Shown piece after piece: positions 13,936-26,779 of a stretch of DNA of 64,000 nt. Position 1 is the stretch's first letter. Each line of letters starts with the position of its first letter. The position numbers and the translations under genes are program-made. A model generated the notes under the pieces. It was not told the origin of the DNA. It saw only the letters and a program-made list of their open reading frames with translations, and did no database searches. The stretch is from Straminergon stramineum (lineage: Eukaryota; Streptophyta; Bryopsida; Hypnales; Calliergonaceae). The stretch is from the NCBI GenBank assembly GCA_963920665.1, contig OY987265.1, positions 3,229,001 to 3,293,000 on the forward strand, read 5' to 3'.

Positions 13936-14052
13936 TGATAATATGCATATTTGGTAAATGTTCAAGATGCTTAGCATATGTAGTAATAGATATAAAACTT
14001 TTGCCTTAAATTTTTGAAAAGGCACAACAATTATAATGTCTCTATTGAATTT

Positions 14053-14091
<39 letters not shown>

Positions 14092-14830
14092 ATTTTTTTG
14101 TAGTGCACTTATATTTTCTTCTATTGGTAATATTAATTATTTTCATTTAACTGAGCGCACATGCAAGTTTCAATACATGGTTCTAGGCTCCGTCCTTTAG
14201 GAATTTATTCCTTGACATTCCATAACATTTAGGGGATGCCTTTGTCTCCAAATTGAGTAGCCTTGACCTTGCACAACTTGTACTACAAAGAATCACATAT
14301 GTATTTAGATGATTGAAGAAATTCCAAAAATTAGAATTTAGAACTCACTCACTTAAAATCTTAGGGTTGGGATAAAATAGGCTTATACTTAGAAATTGGA
14401 TTTTTGCACAAAACATAACCAATAGCAAAGAAAAATTTGTAACAACAGATTGCTAAATCCAAAAAGAATCCTCACAAAGTGATGATGGTCTCAAAGACTA
14501 AAATTTCACTCAAGGTCTCCATCAATATCTACGACAATGACATTGACTATAGTGCAATAGAAAGCATGTTAACCGAGACACAAGCACAAAAGATGTTAAG
14601 GCAAATATTTTTTGGCAAACTATCATCATTTCAAGCTTACCAATTCAAAGTAACATTCAACTTACATAATAATGATTAGAAGGATCTATCTTTTGAACAT
14701 GCACAAATTACAATTAAAAAACTAAACTTAAGTTAGAATCAATACTTCAACCTCTAGCTATGTACAAGAAGACATTATAGAGATTCCACCTTTCCCCCCA
14801 AAGATCTAGACATTGAGCATTCACTACAAA
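13936..14830. other. Intergenic sequence with a TA repeat
   Basis: A (TA)n microsatellite lies at about 14,056-14,096. No gene is recognised; the small open frame at 14,479-14,679 has no recognisable domain. Confidence 0.4.
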
Positions 14831-14833
14831 TAG

Positions 14834-15500
14834 TATAAATAGAGTCTACATTGTTGCACTCATATAGTTATTTTCAATGTTTTTATGGGCCCTGTCAGGG
14901 AAAGGTGACGGGGAACCTCACACCGCGCTGGGGAGTGTCAGTGGGCGGGGAACGTTTTTTACGAGTTACGGGTTCAGCCGTTGGTGTTGAGTCCTGTATG
15001 TCGAGCTCCTACGCATGGCGGTCGCCAAGAGTGCTCAGTGGCTCAGCAGAGGCTCTGTGCATCGCAGTTCTGTGACGCTCATGCAGATCTGCAGAATTAA
15101 GTTTTTCCAAAAAATTTAATTGAGCTGAAAATTTGAAGAATTGACGAACTAACTTCCTCCCTCAGTGTACGCCCTATGCGTATTGCATTGCTGCCAGTCT
15201 TGAAAACCCTGAGTCTCTTGCTCGACCAACTGCCTTGACCAATTCTCTCCTTTGATGCTCTATTTTCGCCAGCAGCTTCACATCGACACCAATTGCCCCA
15301 CTCTCGTAAGTTTTCCTGCAACTCTCGGATCTCATGAAAGATCAAGGATTGTTGCTTAGTGATCTTGAAAGAATTGCATTGGATTCATGTATGTCTACCG
15401 AATTTCAAATTCCTAGATTCTTTCAAATTCTTGTAACATGTGAATCGGGATTAGGGTTTTGGGATAGTATGGTGGTGGAAGGACTAGTTTTGGGTCTAGT
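14834..15500. other. CpG- and GC-rich island preceded by a TATA-like box
   Basis: TATAAATA at 14,834-14,841 is followed about 45 bases later by a block (about 14,885-15,340) with many CG dinucleotides, unlike the CpG-poor surroundings. It may be a promoter plus leader, for example the regulatory end of a retroelement (LTR U3-R-like), or the 5' end of a lost gene. I find no protein domain and no matching second LTR. Confidence 0.35.
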
Positions 15501-15514
15501 TTTTGGTTAATAAG

Positions 15515-16675
15515 ATGATTTGAAGTGTTGTTCAATGCAAGATGTATTGATTTTTTGGGAGCCATTCAAAGTTCTCAAATTAATTCAAAGTTCACCAAAT
15601 TGCATTTTGATTGTTGCAACTTTGGGGGCATGTATCTCCTTTATCCAATGTTCATTTTCATTAGAATTTGTTGGTTAGATTTCCCTAAAGGTCTATACAA
15701 ACTAGTGAAATGAGATTGCTTTAACAATTACAGTGCCTTGCAACCCGAAAGTTACTTTACAAGCCATCAAAGTAAACAAATATTTCTAAAAACATATAAA
15801 CAAGTGTGAACATGACAACCATTGTGTTGCATACGTGGGAACCACCATGTGTTCCTTCAATCTACCAATGTTCCCCTGTAAAGGAGCATCACCTTTTCCT
15901 AATGAGGCCTATAAAAATATTTCCATTTGCACACATAGAGGTTCATGAGTCCCAATTACAAGAATACTTAATTCAAAAGCAATGCATTCTTGTACAATAA
16001 TTGAAAAAAATTTGTATAATGTCAAATATCGAGAAATTAGTGTGGGGCAATCTAATTTCACGATTTTGTGTAGTTATTGTGGTAAAATTTTCATGTCAAT
16101 CCAAGTTGTTTTGAATGTTTGTGAACCATTCAAAGTTCAAATTCAAGACATTTTTGGATTACTTTGGCAACTTGTTTCTTCTTTGTACAATGTGAGTTTC
16201 CAACAAAAAAATTAAGAAAGTTATGCATCTTGTTGAGAAGCCATTTAGTAGACACAATAGAATTATGAGCAATAATTTAGTATAAGGGGATTTAGCCTTA
16301 GATGCTTTTTTTTAGCCTTTTTTAAAATTATTTTTTGGCATTTCAAAGCCGTTTTTGCAGACATGATGAATCATTTGAATGATATTTTCTTTTACCAAAT
16401 GTATTTGTATACCTTACCAGTTTTAAAGTATTTTATAGTTTGAAGTTTTTTCATTTGAGTAGGTTTACAAGACGAATTTCACCTCCAATATGTTGATAGG
16501 AAAACTTCAACATCCTTTTCAACACTAAAATATTATAATCTTGCAATCTATGTGGCCAAATGACTACAAATTTGATTTTCATCATCTATAACACATACAC
16601 TACAAGATTATATGGTTGAGATTTCTATACCTTAGTGATGTTAGACCTATAACACTTCAAAAGCAATGATGCTTT
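15515..16675 (+). mobile_element. TTAA-type element, family D copy 3 (degenerate, interrupted)
   Basis: Aligns with the family D element at 36.4 kb: the left part at about 15,525-15,705 (landmark TGTATCTCCTTTATCCAATG) and the right part at about 16,062-16,675 (landmark TTTTCATGTCAATCCAAGTT). The intervening ~350 bp is an insertion whose ends pair (TGAAATGAGATTGC at the left, the complement of TGAAATTAGATTGC at the right). Terminal TTAA signatures are eroded. Confidence 0.5.
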
Positions 16676-17872
16676 TTAACCCAAAAATGCTAGGAATGCT
16701 CAGAAGTTAATTTGAGTTCACTCTCCAATGTCCTTGTTATGATTATTAATTGGTCCCTCTCATCTCATTTGTCTACAGAAATGATTTTGATTAGTATCTA
16801 AGGACATTTAAGGATTTGGATATGATGTGGTCACAAAAATTGTACAAATTAGAATTGTCTAGAAATTTGAGTGGAGACCTCTACCTTAGATGTGTGTTAA
16901 CTTTATAATTTTGTTCTTCATTTCCTTGTTTCTTAAGGTATGATCACACCTAGACTTTGTCAAGATTGATATTAAAATAAAACACTTCCACCTACTTTGG
17001 AGAAGATGCTTGTGTCAAGAAAAAGGTCACTAGTTCAGGTGTGATAAAATTATACCTCCTAATAATTAGAGTAAATTTACTAATTACTGCACAAAAAGAA
17101 TTCAATCCTTCTCCACATAAATATAGAGACTTGCATGTTTTTGAAACTTGGTGTGATTATTAAATGTCATGTTAAGATTCACATGTGAAAAATAGAATGC
17201 AAAAATGTTTCTTCCTATAAGTTTTATTGCAATTTAAAGGTGATGAAGCTAAAATTTAGTAAAAAATTCCTTGCAACTCTTCATTGCAAAGTATGCATTC
17301 ATTGGGTGGTGATACATAATTTTGTTCTTATCACAATTGAATTGGTAGATGCACTCATTTGGTTAGTGTTAGTTTTTTGGATGTGTGTGGTAAATGGCAA
17401 GTTTACTAAATCTAATGTTCACCATGTGTTCAAATTGTTGAATATGAAATTTGGTATTTGAAGTCAACCCAAATTTTCACCTTGCACTTTCAATTTTCAA
17501 CTCCAACTCCTTTACCAACTTCATAATAGTCCATCTCCTTCAACCCCCTTCTTGCAACCTCTTTTGGGATCTTACTCTTAACTTCCTGAGGCACCTTTTG
17601 AATCTTATGATCAATATGGAACTCGGATATGTGTATCTTGAACTTCTCGTAACAACAAATTGAAGCCTAGAATGAACATATATAACTTGTTTCATAACCA
17701 GATTGTTTACATCTGTCTGCTCAAAGGTATTACATCCATGAGCAAGATAGATAGTTTGTCATAACTACACAATATTCATCCATGAATTGAAGTTAATAGT
17801 TACATAAGTTTTCTTTTGCTTTTGCTACAAGCGTGTTCAAGAAACACATTGCAAGTTATATAAGTTTTCATT
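16676..17872. other. AT-rich intergenic sequence
   Basis: No gene, RNA or complete element recognised. Confidence 0.4.
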
Positions 17873-18264
17873 CACTAGTAGAAAAAAATCAACGCCCAAA
17901 TCAACAAAAAAGTGTTGATTTTTTTTGTTGATTTGGACACTATTTTACAAAAATTTGTTAATTTTTTTTGTTGATTTGCACAACTACCAAAAAATAAAAA
18001 TAGAAAACCTTCAATCAGTGACCAATTAAAAGATGACATGTGGTGGGCAATGGCAAATTAGGCAACTTGCCAATCAAGCAGCACCACCTCGGCTACCTAC
18101 CGCACGGATAGGAGGGCACCAACAAGTTTTAAACCTCGGACCTCTAGGTTGAAGTCCAAGGGGTGCATCCATTGCACCAAACATGGAGTCAAGTGACTCT
18201 AATAGGAAAAAAAATTATTTAGTTCGTTTCTCAATTGTCTTTTGTTTGTTTGTAAACTCATCCA

Positions 18265-18600
18265 ACTTTGGTGACCATTTTGGCATAGTAAATTAATTTT
18301 TTTCACAAAACTTTGAACTAAAAAAAGTTGTAAGATAAAGTTAACTTACACTTGAAAAAAATCCTTTTGCAATTTGGAATCTCTAATCAAAAGTTATGAA
18401 CAAAATTTAGAGAGGATGTTTGAAATGTCAAAAAATTACTCATTCCAACCCCTCTCTGAACTTTGTTCATAACTTTTGATTGAAAACTCAAAATTGCAAA
18501 CAAATTTTTGGAGGTGAAATTTAACTTCATTTTTCTTCTTCTCAAAGTTTTAAATATTTTGAAAAAAGTTATTTTACTATACCAAAATGGTCGCCGAAGT
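18265..18600. repeat. Foldback (hairpin) element, family G copy 1
   Basis: Two arms of about 150 bp pair across a short centre near 18,420-18,440. The left arm begins near CTTTGGTGACCATTTTGG and the right arm ends near CCAAAATGGTCGCCGAAG. The centre shares sequence with the hairpin at 30.5-30.9 kb (AAGTTATG-ACAAAATTNAGAGAG). A transcript would fold into a long hairpin. Sits inside the CACTA element. Confidence 0.6.
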
Positions 18601-19129
18601 CTGCTAATTTTAATAAACACCAAATTGTCGGTGATTAAGTTAAAAAGAAATTCTAGAATTCCAACCAGGATGATTGAAATCAACATTTAGATGGTTGGAA
18701 TGTAAGAAAAATGATAGAAATTTATTTGAAATTCTTATAAGTTAAAAGAACAGAAAAGTTTAAAAAAAAATAAATAGCTTCAACAATGAAATCTAACCAT
18801 TTGGCAAAAGTGAAAACTATTTTTTGAAATCCAAGCATGCATCATGATCTTACAAATGATGAAGTTTCTTATCTTACAATTTTGGAAGGGTATACCATAC
18901 AAAGCTAATTATAAGTTGAATCTTGTGATTGAATTCATTGAAAAAATAAATATATATGAAAATTCTAGCCTACTTTTGAATTCTAATATTTAGAAAAAGT
19001 TGTGGTCAAGTCTCAACATATGTAAGAATTATAGGTGTTAAAAAACTCAAATTTGAATAATTTTATTGATTCATTCAATTTGAATTTGGAATTGTTCTAA
19101 TTTCATTACTATAAAATTGAAAACTTGAA

Positions 19130-19641
19130 TACAAAAAAACTTAAGAATTTAATTTTGGAATTGAAAAATGCAAATCCCAATGGTTGTAATAAACAATTCG
19201 CATCCTATGATTTTATTTTTTTCAAAAAAAATTGAAAATTGAGTGAAATAAAGGACTTCAAAGTTTATTTTAGAGTGGAGATTTTATAACTACCTACAAA
19301 CTAAAACTCCTCATAACTTTCATCTCATTAATCAAAATGGAATGAATCAAAGCTTTCCATGTATATATAAATTGATATAACCTATTTCTAATTTCTAATA
19401 TTAGAAAAAGTGTTTTTTAAGAATTTTTTGAATTGCCCAAAGATCAATGAAAATTACATATCATGCAATAACTTTTTAACCATGTTGTCAAAAATTATGA
19501 AAATTGTTGTGCCTTAAAGCTACCTCCTGGTTACATGTTGTCATTGTTGCATGAAAATTTCAAAGAAAAAAAAAATTCGATTCATAATGAGCTGCCCCAA
19601 ACCATTATGTTGCCAAAAAACATAATTTCGTCCTTTTCGGG
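19130..19641 (+). mobile_element. TTAA-type element, family A copy 4 (right part)
   Basis: The right half of a family A element, starting around GAATTGAAAAATGCAAATCC and ending TTTTCGGG followed by TTAA at 19,642-19,645. The left half is absent. It lies within the CACTA element. Confidence 0.55.
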
Positions 19642-19887
19642 TTAAAATCATATAATATTCTACATAAATTTGAATAGAATTTGAATTTTGTATTCCTATT
19701 TTCTACAAGATTTTAGAAGATTCCAAATATACCAAAAGATTCTAAAAAGATTTTGTAAGATTCTACTAATTTTTGTTGATTTGGTTATTTTACAATTCAA
19801 ATCAACAAAAATAATTTAACCATTTTGTTGAGATGTGCAAAATCAACAAAAAATTTGTGAAAATGGATAATACAGTACCCACGTTAA

Positions 19888-19889
<2 letters not shown>

Positions 19890-19970
<81 letters not shown>
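19890..19970 (+). repeat. Poly-T followed by (GTT)n microsatellite
   Basis: A run of about 45 T (19,890-19,934) continues directly into about 12 GTT units (19,935-19,970), ending at GATTTGG in the CACTA subterminal region. Length is likely variable and the assembly is least reliable here. Confidence 0.9.
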
Positions 19971-20969
19971 GATTTGGATATTATTTTCTAGTAGTGATTC
20001 AAGAACAAAGTTGGTTACGCCCTATAACCCCCTTGCCACCTCCCAACGGCTCGAAGGTTATCTAGTCTAGTAATTTGTAATAATGGTTTTGACACCTTCT
20101 CTTTGTTTGTTGAGTGTAACGTGCTCTTGTGGAGGTTAGTGGTGTGTGGGTAGGGTGTGACTTCATTGAGCAATTGATACAACTTGAGAGACAAAGATTG
20201 CCGCCAAATAAGCAAGGCTTTGAGAATTTCAATCAAATTTGTTTCAATTTGCTTGCAGTTTAGAATGGAGGCAATAGGCCATAGCCACATCTACACAACT
20301 TACTAGCCTCCCAAGAATTGTTTTTTTCTCCTTGAGATTCATTGTCAACAAAATGAGATTTCTACTTCTAAGCTCCCAGTACACTATGAATATGAATTGT
20401 GAGCCATTTCTGAATGCAAATGCACATTCGTGACTAAATTCCATCGGAAATGGAGCCCAAGCACTTTGACTATCTAGGATAAGGTCCCAAACTCTAGTAT
20501 TGTGGAATAAGAGGTGTAATTAATGCGTGAAATTTCCTACAATATACAATATCATATAGAAAATAGGGTCAAATGTAACTAGTAAAACAATGACTAGTTA
20601 CTCAGAAGCAATTGAACAATGACTAATAGTCCTCAAAATGGTGCCAACACTATCATATAAAAAGTTGTTGTCATAGAGCAACAATAATCCCCCCATGTTG
20701 GATGACATTGGGATGGAAAGAGCTATGAGAACCACGGTCATCTATGGTTCAATCTTTGTTCTTTGGCCTTGTCGCTGATGTGGACTACGTGGAGTTATAC
20801 TAGACTTCTGTAGTCATAAACTATGCGCAATAGGTGACTCCACTAGAATGGAGAAATGATTGATAATGGGCTAGAGTGAAAATTCGACTTATTCAATTTT
20901 GGTTATAAAATTTTGTAAAGGAGTAGTTGCATTGTAGTCATTTTACAAGTACTAAACTGAGTGCACTGG

Positions 20970-21300
20970 CTTAGATGAACAATGAAAATGGACAGTTTAG
21001 ATGGATGGATCAAATAGATGGCTTAGATGGACTCATAGACAATTGAAATGGATGGTTTAGATGGATGGATCAAATGGATGGCTTAGATGAACAATTGAAT
21101 TGGATAGTTTGAATGGATGGATCAAATGGACAGCTTAGATGGACTATTGAAATTTGAAATAGACAATTTACATAGATGGATCAGATGGACAAATCAATTT
21201 GTTCCTTTTGTGAGAAGCTCAAATGGATGAGTGAAATTTCATCTTAGCAACAAATGGATGGCTCAGATTGTATAGCAATAGCAAATGGATGGCTCATATT
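20970..21300 (+). repeat. Degenerate minisatellite, ~55-60 bp unit
   Basis: About five imperfect tandem copies of a unit containing GATGGATGGATCAAATGGAT and GGCTTAGATGGAC. It lies in a block that copy 2 of the duplicated segment lacks. Confidence 0.7.
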
Positions 21301-21748
21301 TTAGGTTAGCTACCATATTTTAGGTCAACCACCTTTCTACTTCTAGGACGGTTGATAGATTGTAATTGATATGATGGAATAGTTTCATGGAAGGGTATGG
21401 AGCAAGGGGTGACCATAATGAGATTGCTTGGTTGGATCATGATGCAAAATTAGTGTTCGGATGTGGAAAATGACTATTGAGTTGGAGACTTGATTTATGT
21501 ATTTTAAGCGATTGCAATTGTCATGACAAAGCTAAAGAATAGGAAGAAGGTCTTGGACTCTTGCGTAATGAAGGGTACTCATGTATAAGTGTAACTGTCA
21601 ACAATTGATCAACTGTTGACTTTCATTATTATTACTAGAGCACCTAAAGTTTTTGAGCTTTGTGTCTCCTTTTCAAGAGGATTCCATTGTACAAAATTAA
21701 TTCTATTGGTTGAATACAATATAATTAGATATTGTGAGTGTAAGGTAC

Positions 21749-23998
21749 TGTATTGTTGTAAATTTTTGAGTTTTTCTGTCAATTTGATTCTTCAAGTGAA
21801 AATTGGGTTGTCAATTTGCCTCATTTCCATTAGTAAGTCAATTAGGAATGTAATTTCTTCATCAAAATTGAATAGGTGTATTTACTTGGATTTGAAGAAA
21901 GGCGAATTGATAAAAATTAAAGATTCAAATTGAATAGGTGTAGCTCTCTATGAAAAGTCATCCTCCCAATTTTGGGACTATAAGTCCAAAGGTCTATTTT
22001 CTTTTTCTTTAGTTCATACCAAGTTGTATGATTCATTGTACTCTTGCGACTTTGTGTATACAATTTTCAAGCATTAAAAATTTGTACTCATTCTCTTTTT
22101 GTGAGTTGCATTTGTCTATTTGGCTAAGGGATTCAGCATGTGGTGGTGGACTGTGGAGCTTTGGTCAAGTTGACCTGGAGGAGTTGTGTTATTGTGTTGT
22201 GGTCTAATTGATGAGTGTGGTAATTGTGTTGGTGCTCTTGATTATTGTTAAATCTTTACACGGGTGTATGTTTGAAATTACAAGCTAATTGACTTTGTAC
22301 TTGTGCTTGTATTAATGGAATGAGAATATCATCAATTTCATTGTGTATCTTAAGTGTGAAGGTTGTGTAATAAAATTGTCAAGTTAATTAATTAATTGTC
22401 GAGTGTTGCTAATATGATTTTTGGTTTGTGTTGTTGTATGATTATTTGTTGACTAATCCGTTTGGCTAGTTGGTTGTGAGTTCAACATAGGAGCTGCAAG
22501 ACAAATTGTTGAATTTTTAAAATAATTAATTGTCAAATGTTGAAGCATTTGCATTATGGTGTGTGTGAGTCCATTTGGTTGTGAGACTATGAGGCTGATT
22601 GTGTTAAACTAATTGATGCCTAATGTAATTGACCTATTGGTTGTTGTGTGCCACTTGTGGAGTTGCTGGAATGATCAAATTGATAAGTGTTAGATCTATG
22701 AGCAATTCGCAATGTATGTATGTGTGAGAAATTAATCAAATTTGCATTAGTCAATTTAGTAGTGTAGTGCTATGTATGTAAATTGATAAATTAATCAGTC
22801 TTATGGAAGATCAAGTTGTCTAATTCAAGTATTAAATTATTATGAATTTAAATTTCTAGCTATTGTGTCCATGAGTGTATGTTTGTAACAATTGCAAGTT
22901 GTTATCTATGTCAAGTTAACTGCAAGCCTTGATGCTAGTTGAGCTGTCAACATATATTTGGATAAAATTAGTGCATGTGTGAATTCCATCAAATTGATAT
23001 AAAATAATGAGCAGTCTATTGGATAGTGGTAAGTTTTAGTTTTTTTCCAAAGTTCATGTCTAAATAAGTCTAATTGATGAAGTGTTGGGTGAGTTCTACT
23101 CATCAGTCCCAAATAGACATGGTCCAGTTGCAATAGAGAAAGCTTGTGAAGCAAATGGATGAATTTAGTTTTGGAATAAATGAAGTTACATGGTTTGATG
23201 CTAGAATTATTATAGTTGAAATCCAATATATAGCATATTCAGTAGTTGAGATTTGCTTTGCTAAAGAAGTTAGTCAAGTCGATAGTGAAGTTTGTGGTAG
23301 ATGGCAAGTCAACCTAGCATAGTATTTAGATCAATGTACGATCATAGGTCTAGTTCCTTAGTAGGAAAGTTGTGAACTTGGTACAAGTCTAATTGATCCA
23401 ACTACCTCCAAGCAACAAAGACTAAGTCTAATTGACCATAAAGGAAGATGGAGCGAAGGGGATGACGTGAAGAATTGATCAAGCCTGAGGAAAGAATTAA
23501 CCCTTCTTTGTAAATATTTATAATTGCACGAAAATAGGGGACCGAATTCTTTTATGAAATAAAATTGCAATTAAATTAATATTATTTAGGGGGATGAGAG
23601 AAAGAAAAGAGGATTAAATTTATATGCAAGTTAATTGTCATTTTATAAATATCTATACAATATTATTAAGTAGCTAGAATATGCATAAAGACAAATTGAC
23701 AATCCCCTGACAAATTGACTTGAGATTTGACATGAGGCACACACTAGACATGAATATGACATCATTCATTGTGTCTATACTATAGCATTGGGAATTTGGA
23801 CTATGAAAAATTGACATTGAAGTATTTCCTTGGATTTATTTCTTGAGACAAATCTAAAAACATGAAAATAAATATCCGAAATACGAAAACGAGTGACCTT
23901 AGTCACACAAATGTTAGACTTATTGACCTCCCCTTAGGAATTAACCCCCTATATTATATTTCCTTGGGTTTTGTTGAATAGACAAAATTTACAATACA
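21749..23998. mobile_element. LTR-like insertion (possible solo LTR)
   Basis: 2,250 bp starting TGTATTG and ending CAATACA (TG...CA with a 7-bp inverted end). It is flanked by GGTAC and AGTAC. Copy 2 of the duplicated segment has the uninserted sequence, with GGTAC once (43,054-43,058). A 5-bp duplication with TG/CA ends is the LTR-retroelement pattern. I see no second LTR, primer-binding site or protein, so a solo LTR or a short non-autonomous element is most likely. Confidence 0.55.
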
Positions 23999-24538
23999 AG
24001 TACTTAAAAGTTAAAACGTGCTCAAGGTTAACAACTGCTTGAAGTTACCAAATTTTTCAAAATATTTTCATTATTTTTGTTAAAATGTGGCAATAGTTAG
24101 CTCAATTTAGAGTGATGACATTCAAAACCCACATAAATGAAAACTCACCTCAAGGTTCCGGTACCTAGTCAAGACAAGGATAGAAATATGGCACCCTAAT
24201 ATGTTGTACAATAAGTGCCTATTCATTTTGAATTTGTTGAATTGAGGTCATGTACGAATAAAACTTGAACCCTCGTACTTGTTGCATATGGAATCTAAAT
24301 GATGCCTCTCTCGGTGCATGGACTTCTCTTTGGGTTGCTAACAAGAATATAGAATTCTATTTTTATTTTATTATCAATGACTGCTTGGGCTTAAAAGTGT
24401 GGCCACCTCATTAGCTTTGTTACTCTAATTTTTGGACTTGGAAGTTGAATTCTTGTCTTTCTAGTAGGCTTCCATCTCATTGCCAATTGTTTCTTTGAGT
24501 TTCCATTGCATAGATTGATGGTGTAGGAAATTGGATTA

Positions 24539-24675
24539 TTGGTAGTTGGAGACACAATGTTGATGCAAAGTGAGGATTTGGATCCTCCTCCCTACATTGC
24601 CAAGGTGGAGATAATCGAGGGCAATAGCCATGGCAATGTGAAAGTGCATGTGCATTGGTATTATCGTTGCATGTG
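24539..24675 (+). pseudogene. BAH-domain exon fragment of a SHL/EBS-like chromatin reader, copy 1
   Basis: Encodes VVGDTMLMQSEDLDPPPYIA and then AKVEIIEGNSHGNVKVHVHW-YYR, which is the start of the bromo-adjacent homology domain as found in plant SHORT LIFE/EARLY BOLTING IN SHORT DAYS (BAH-PHD) proteins. Those proteins read histone H3 methylation in the nucleus. Homology to the longer copy at 49.9 kb stops just after the WYYR position, and the frame then enters unrelated sequence. There is no PHD finger and no other exon, so this is a broken fragment. The family assignment is from motif recall; the capture route is inferred. Confidence 0.65.
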
Positions 24676-24690
24676 TAGGCCTGGGATTCA

Positions 24691-26300
24691 AGGAGGTTGT
24701 ACCTTTGGAGAGTTACTTTTGTTTGTCATGTATGACGATCCATTGCTTTTCTTCAAGCTTTAGGAGCACAAGACAAAGAAATGTTACCATCCAAAGGTAC
24801 AACCTGCTCAATGCTTAGGCCCATGCAATGTGAAGAAGGAAAACTTTCTAATATTGATTCTACACCTTCCGCTAGACTGAGTATTTGAAAATGGAAAAGC
24901 TCCAAAGCATGCAACATGGGAGTAAACTCTAAGACAAGCAATCTTTGTGAAATCCTTGATTCTTCATTAATAGAGCATGCAATTAAGTGTTGGTGGAAAA
25001 GACCCTCACCAATCTTCTTAGCTTCCACATTTAAGCATCTCATAGTCAATATTGTACGGCATCTGTAATACCTGGCATTTGGCATAGCATTTGATATTTT
25101 GTTGGAAGATGAATGCATTTAGGCATTGATGGATGGATGGGTAGAAGTGGTTGTTGGAGTTGTACCCTCAAATAGAAATCAATAGCAAGTGAAATTTTTC
25201 TTTTCTTACTATTGTTTTGTCTTTGCTTTTGTAAATTGTTTTTGTCTTTGCTTTTGTGATTTTTTTGTAAACTTAATTAATTTGTTGGAAGACAATTAGG
25301 ATGCAAAGGGGGTTGCGGAAGGGCTAGTTTATGATTACTTTTTGAAATAATCTACTGCAAATGCTTAAGCTAGTTTGTTGTAAATTGTAGGACACCTCAT
25401 TCTCTAGTTTGAGTTCATTGAATGGTTTTGTTGTGGTTCTAATGTTGTTTAGGTGACTCAAGAGATTTTGAAGACGTGGAGGATGTTAAAGATCTCGAGA
25501 TATTTGTAGACTTTTGAGGATTTTAAAAATTTCTTGATGTGAATTCATTCCACTCATCTCCTTTGCATTTGAACAATATTAAATTTGGACAATTTAAGCC
25601 TCAAGTCTTGCTATGGGAGCCCACCCTTTACTAATCACAGACCCAATCTGGCAACATAGGGTAGAGTAATTTCAATCAATAGGTGATTAGCAACAATTAA
25701 TGCTAGCACAATTCCCGGGCAGTGGTTGTGCATTATAATTGGCTACAAGACTCTCAAATTTGGACCCAACCCTTCTTGGATTTTGCAATCAACCCTTGGT
25801 CGAAAAGAGGAAGGTCTATATGGCCAATATGGGTAGAACAAAATCTTCAGCTTAAAAATTCATAGTAATTATTTTGTGAGGAAAAAAAATCTGAAAAATT
25901 ATGGAAACCTTATGAACTCTATTTCTGCTCATGGGAAAAATTTCACCACTGTTGAAACCTCCCTTGCAGTATGTGTATCTGCTTAAGTGGTCAGAAATGG
26001 GTCGGCTCCCTTACCACACTACTTCAATAGAGATAAATTATGGATAATTGTTGTTTGTCTTGTTTTGGTTTTCATTCTAAGCTTACAGCCAAAAAATGTG
26101 TGTTAACTTCAAGACAGAAAGCCAGATGTTACAATATTCTACGATCAGATCGGATTCAACACTTTTAAAAAATAAAGATAGTTTGTGAGCGTTTGTTCCA
26201 TATCACAGAATCCACTGAAACTCATTAAGTTCAGTGATACCAAAAAGTTCCAAAAGTAAAGACATCTATCCTTGTGTGAAATATTATCACAACTATAATC
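24691..26300. other. Intergenic sequence with an unassigned reading frame
   Basis: A 121-codon reading frame lies on the minus strand at 24,753-25,118. Its composition is protein-like but I recognise no domain. A short inverted repeat (AGGTTGTACCTTTGG at 24,691 and its complement near 24,790) bounds its left edge. The rest to 26.3 kb shows nothing identifiable. Confidence 0.3.
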
Positions 26301-26779
26301 ATACATTTGGCTTGAGATTTTCGAGCTCACTGTACGAACTACGAAAGCTACACACGGATCTCTCAGCCTCCATGTGCAAATTGTTGACTATTGACTACAA
26401 CTCACTACTCTACAAATGGTGGAGATGGCAAGCCAGAGAGTGTAGACACTTTTGCAACAGCTCATGTATAATTCGATTGATGAATTCTCAAGTGCAGCAA
26501 TGGACCTTCAGAGAATGGTTACATGCAGTTTCTGAAGGTGCTGATCTGCATATAGGTTTAAGCACGCAGGGACCGAAAAAAAGCTGACACATGGCCCCAT
26601 TCCTGCCTATTCAACCTAAATATTTTCAGATGAAGAATAACTTTGATGAAGACTCTCAAATTTGTAGTAATGTTCACATTCTTTACAACTAACCGCAAAA
26701 CCTCGATAATCCCCAAACATAGACGGAAAAAAAGGATCCCCCAAAATAAAACGTTACACGTCAAAACTGAAAGTCGCCC

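Larger units (their letters stand above)
17873..19996. mobile_element. Non-autonomous CACTA (En/Spm) element
   Basis: 2,124 bp. The left end is CACTAGTAGAAAA and the right end is the complement of CACTACTAGAAAA, with ATT duplicated on both sides (17,870-17,872 and 19,997-19,999). A CACTA terminus plus a 3-bp target duplication is diagnostic of the superfamily. The subterminal regions carry repeated CAAATCAACAAAA-type motifs in both orientations (about 17,885-17,975 and 19,765-19,860), as expected of transposase-binding repeats. There is no transposase. It carries a foldback element (18,265-18,600), a family A fragment and a long T/GTT repeat. Confidence 0.85.
20330..24680 (+). repeat. Large duplicated segment, copy 1
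   Basis: Alignable in the same order with 42,375-43,457 plus 49,834-50,095. Shared landmarks include AGCTCCCAGTACACTATGAA (20,369), AGAATAGGAAGAAG (21,537), CTCAAGGTTAACAACTG (24,023) and the BAH exon (24,539). Copy 1 has two extra blocks absent from copy 2: about 20,555-21,378 (minisatellite) and 21,749-23,998 (LTR-like). The non-coding sequence upstream of the exon is shared, so this is a genomic duplication or transposon capture and not a retrocopy. Confidence 0.7.

Noticed and set aside
14479..14679. Possible DUF674-like coding fragment
   Set aside because: Only a loose resemblance at the first few residues (TKISLK); the remainder does not fit.
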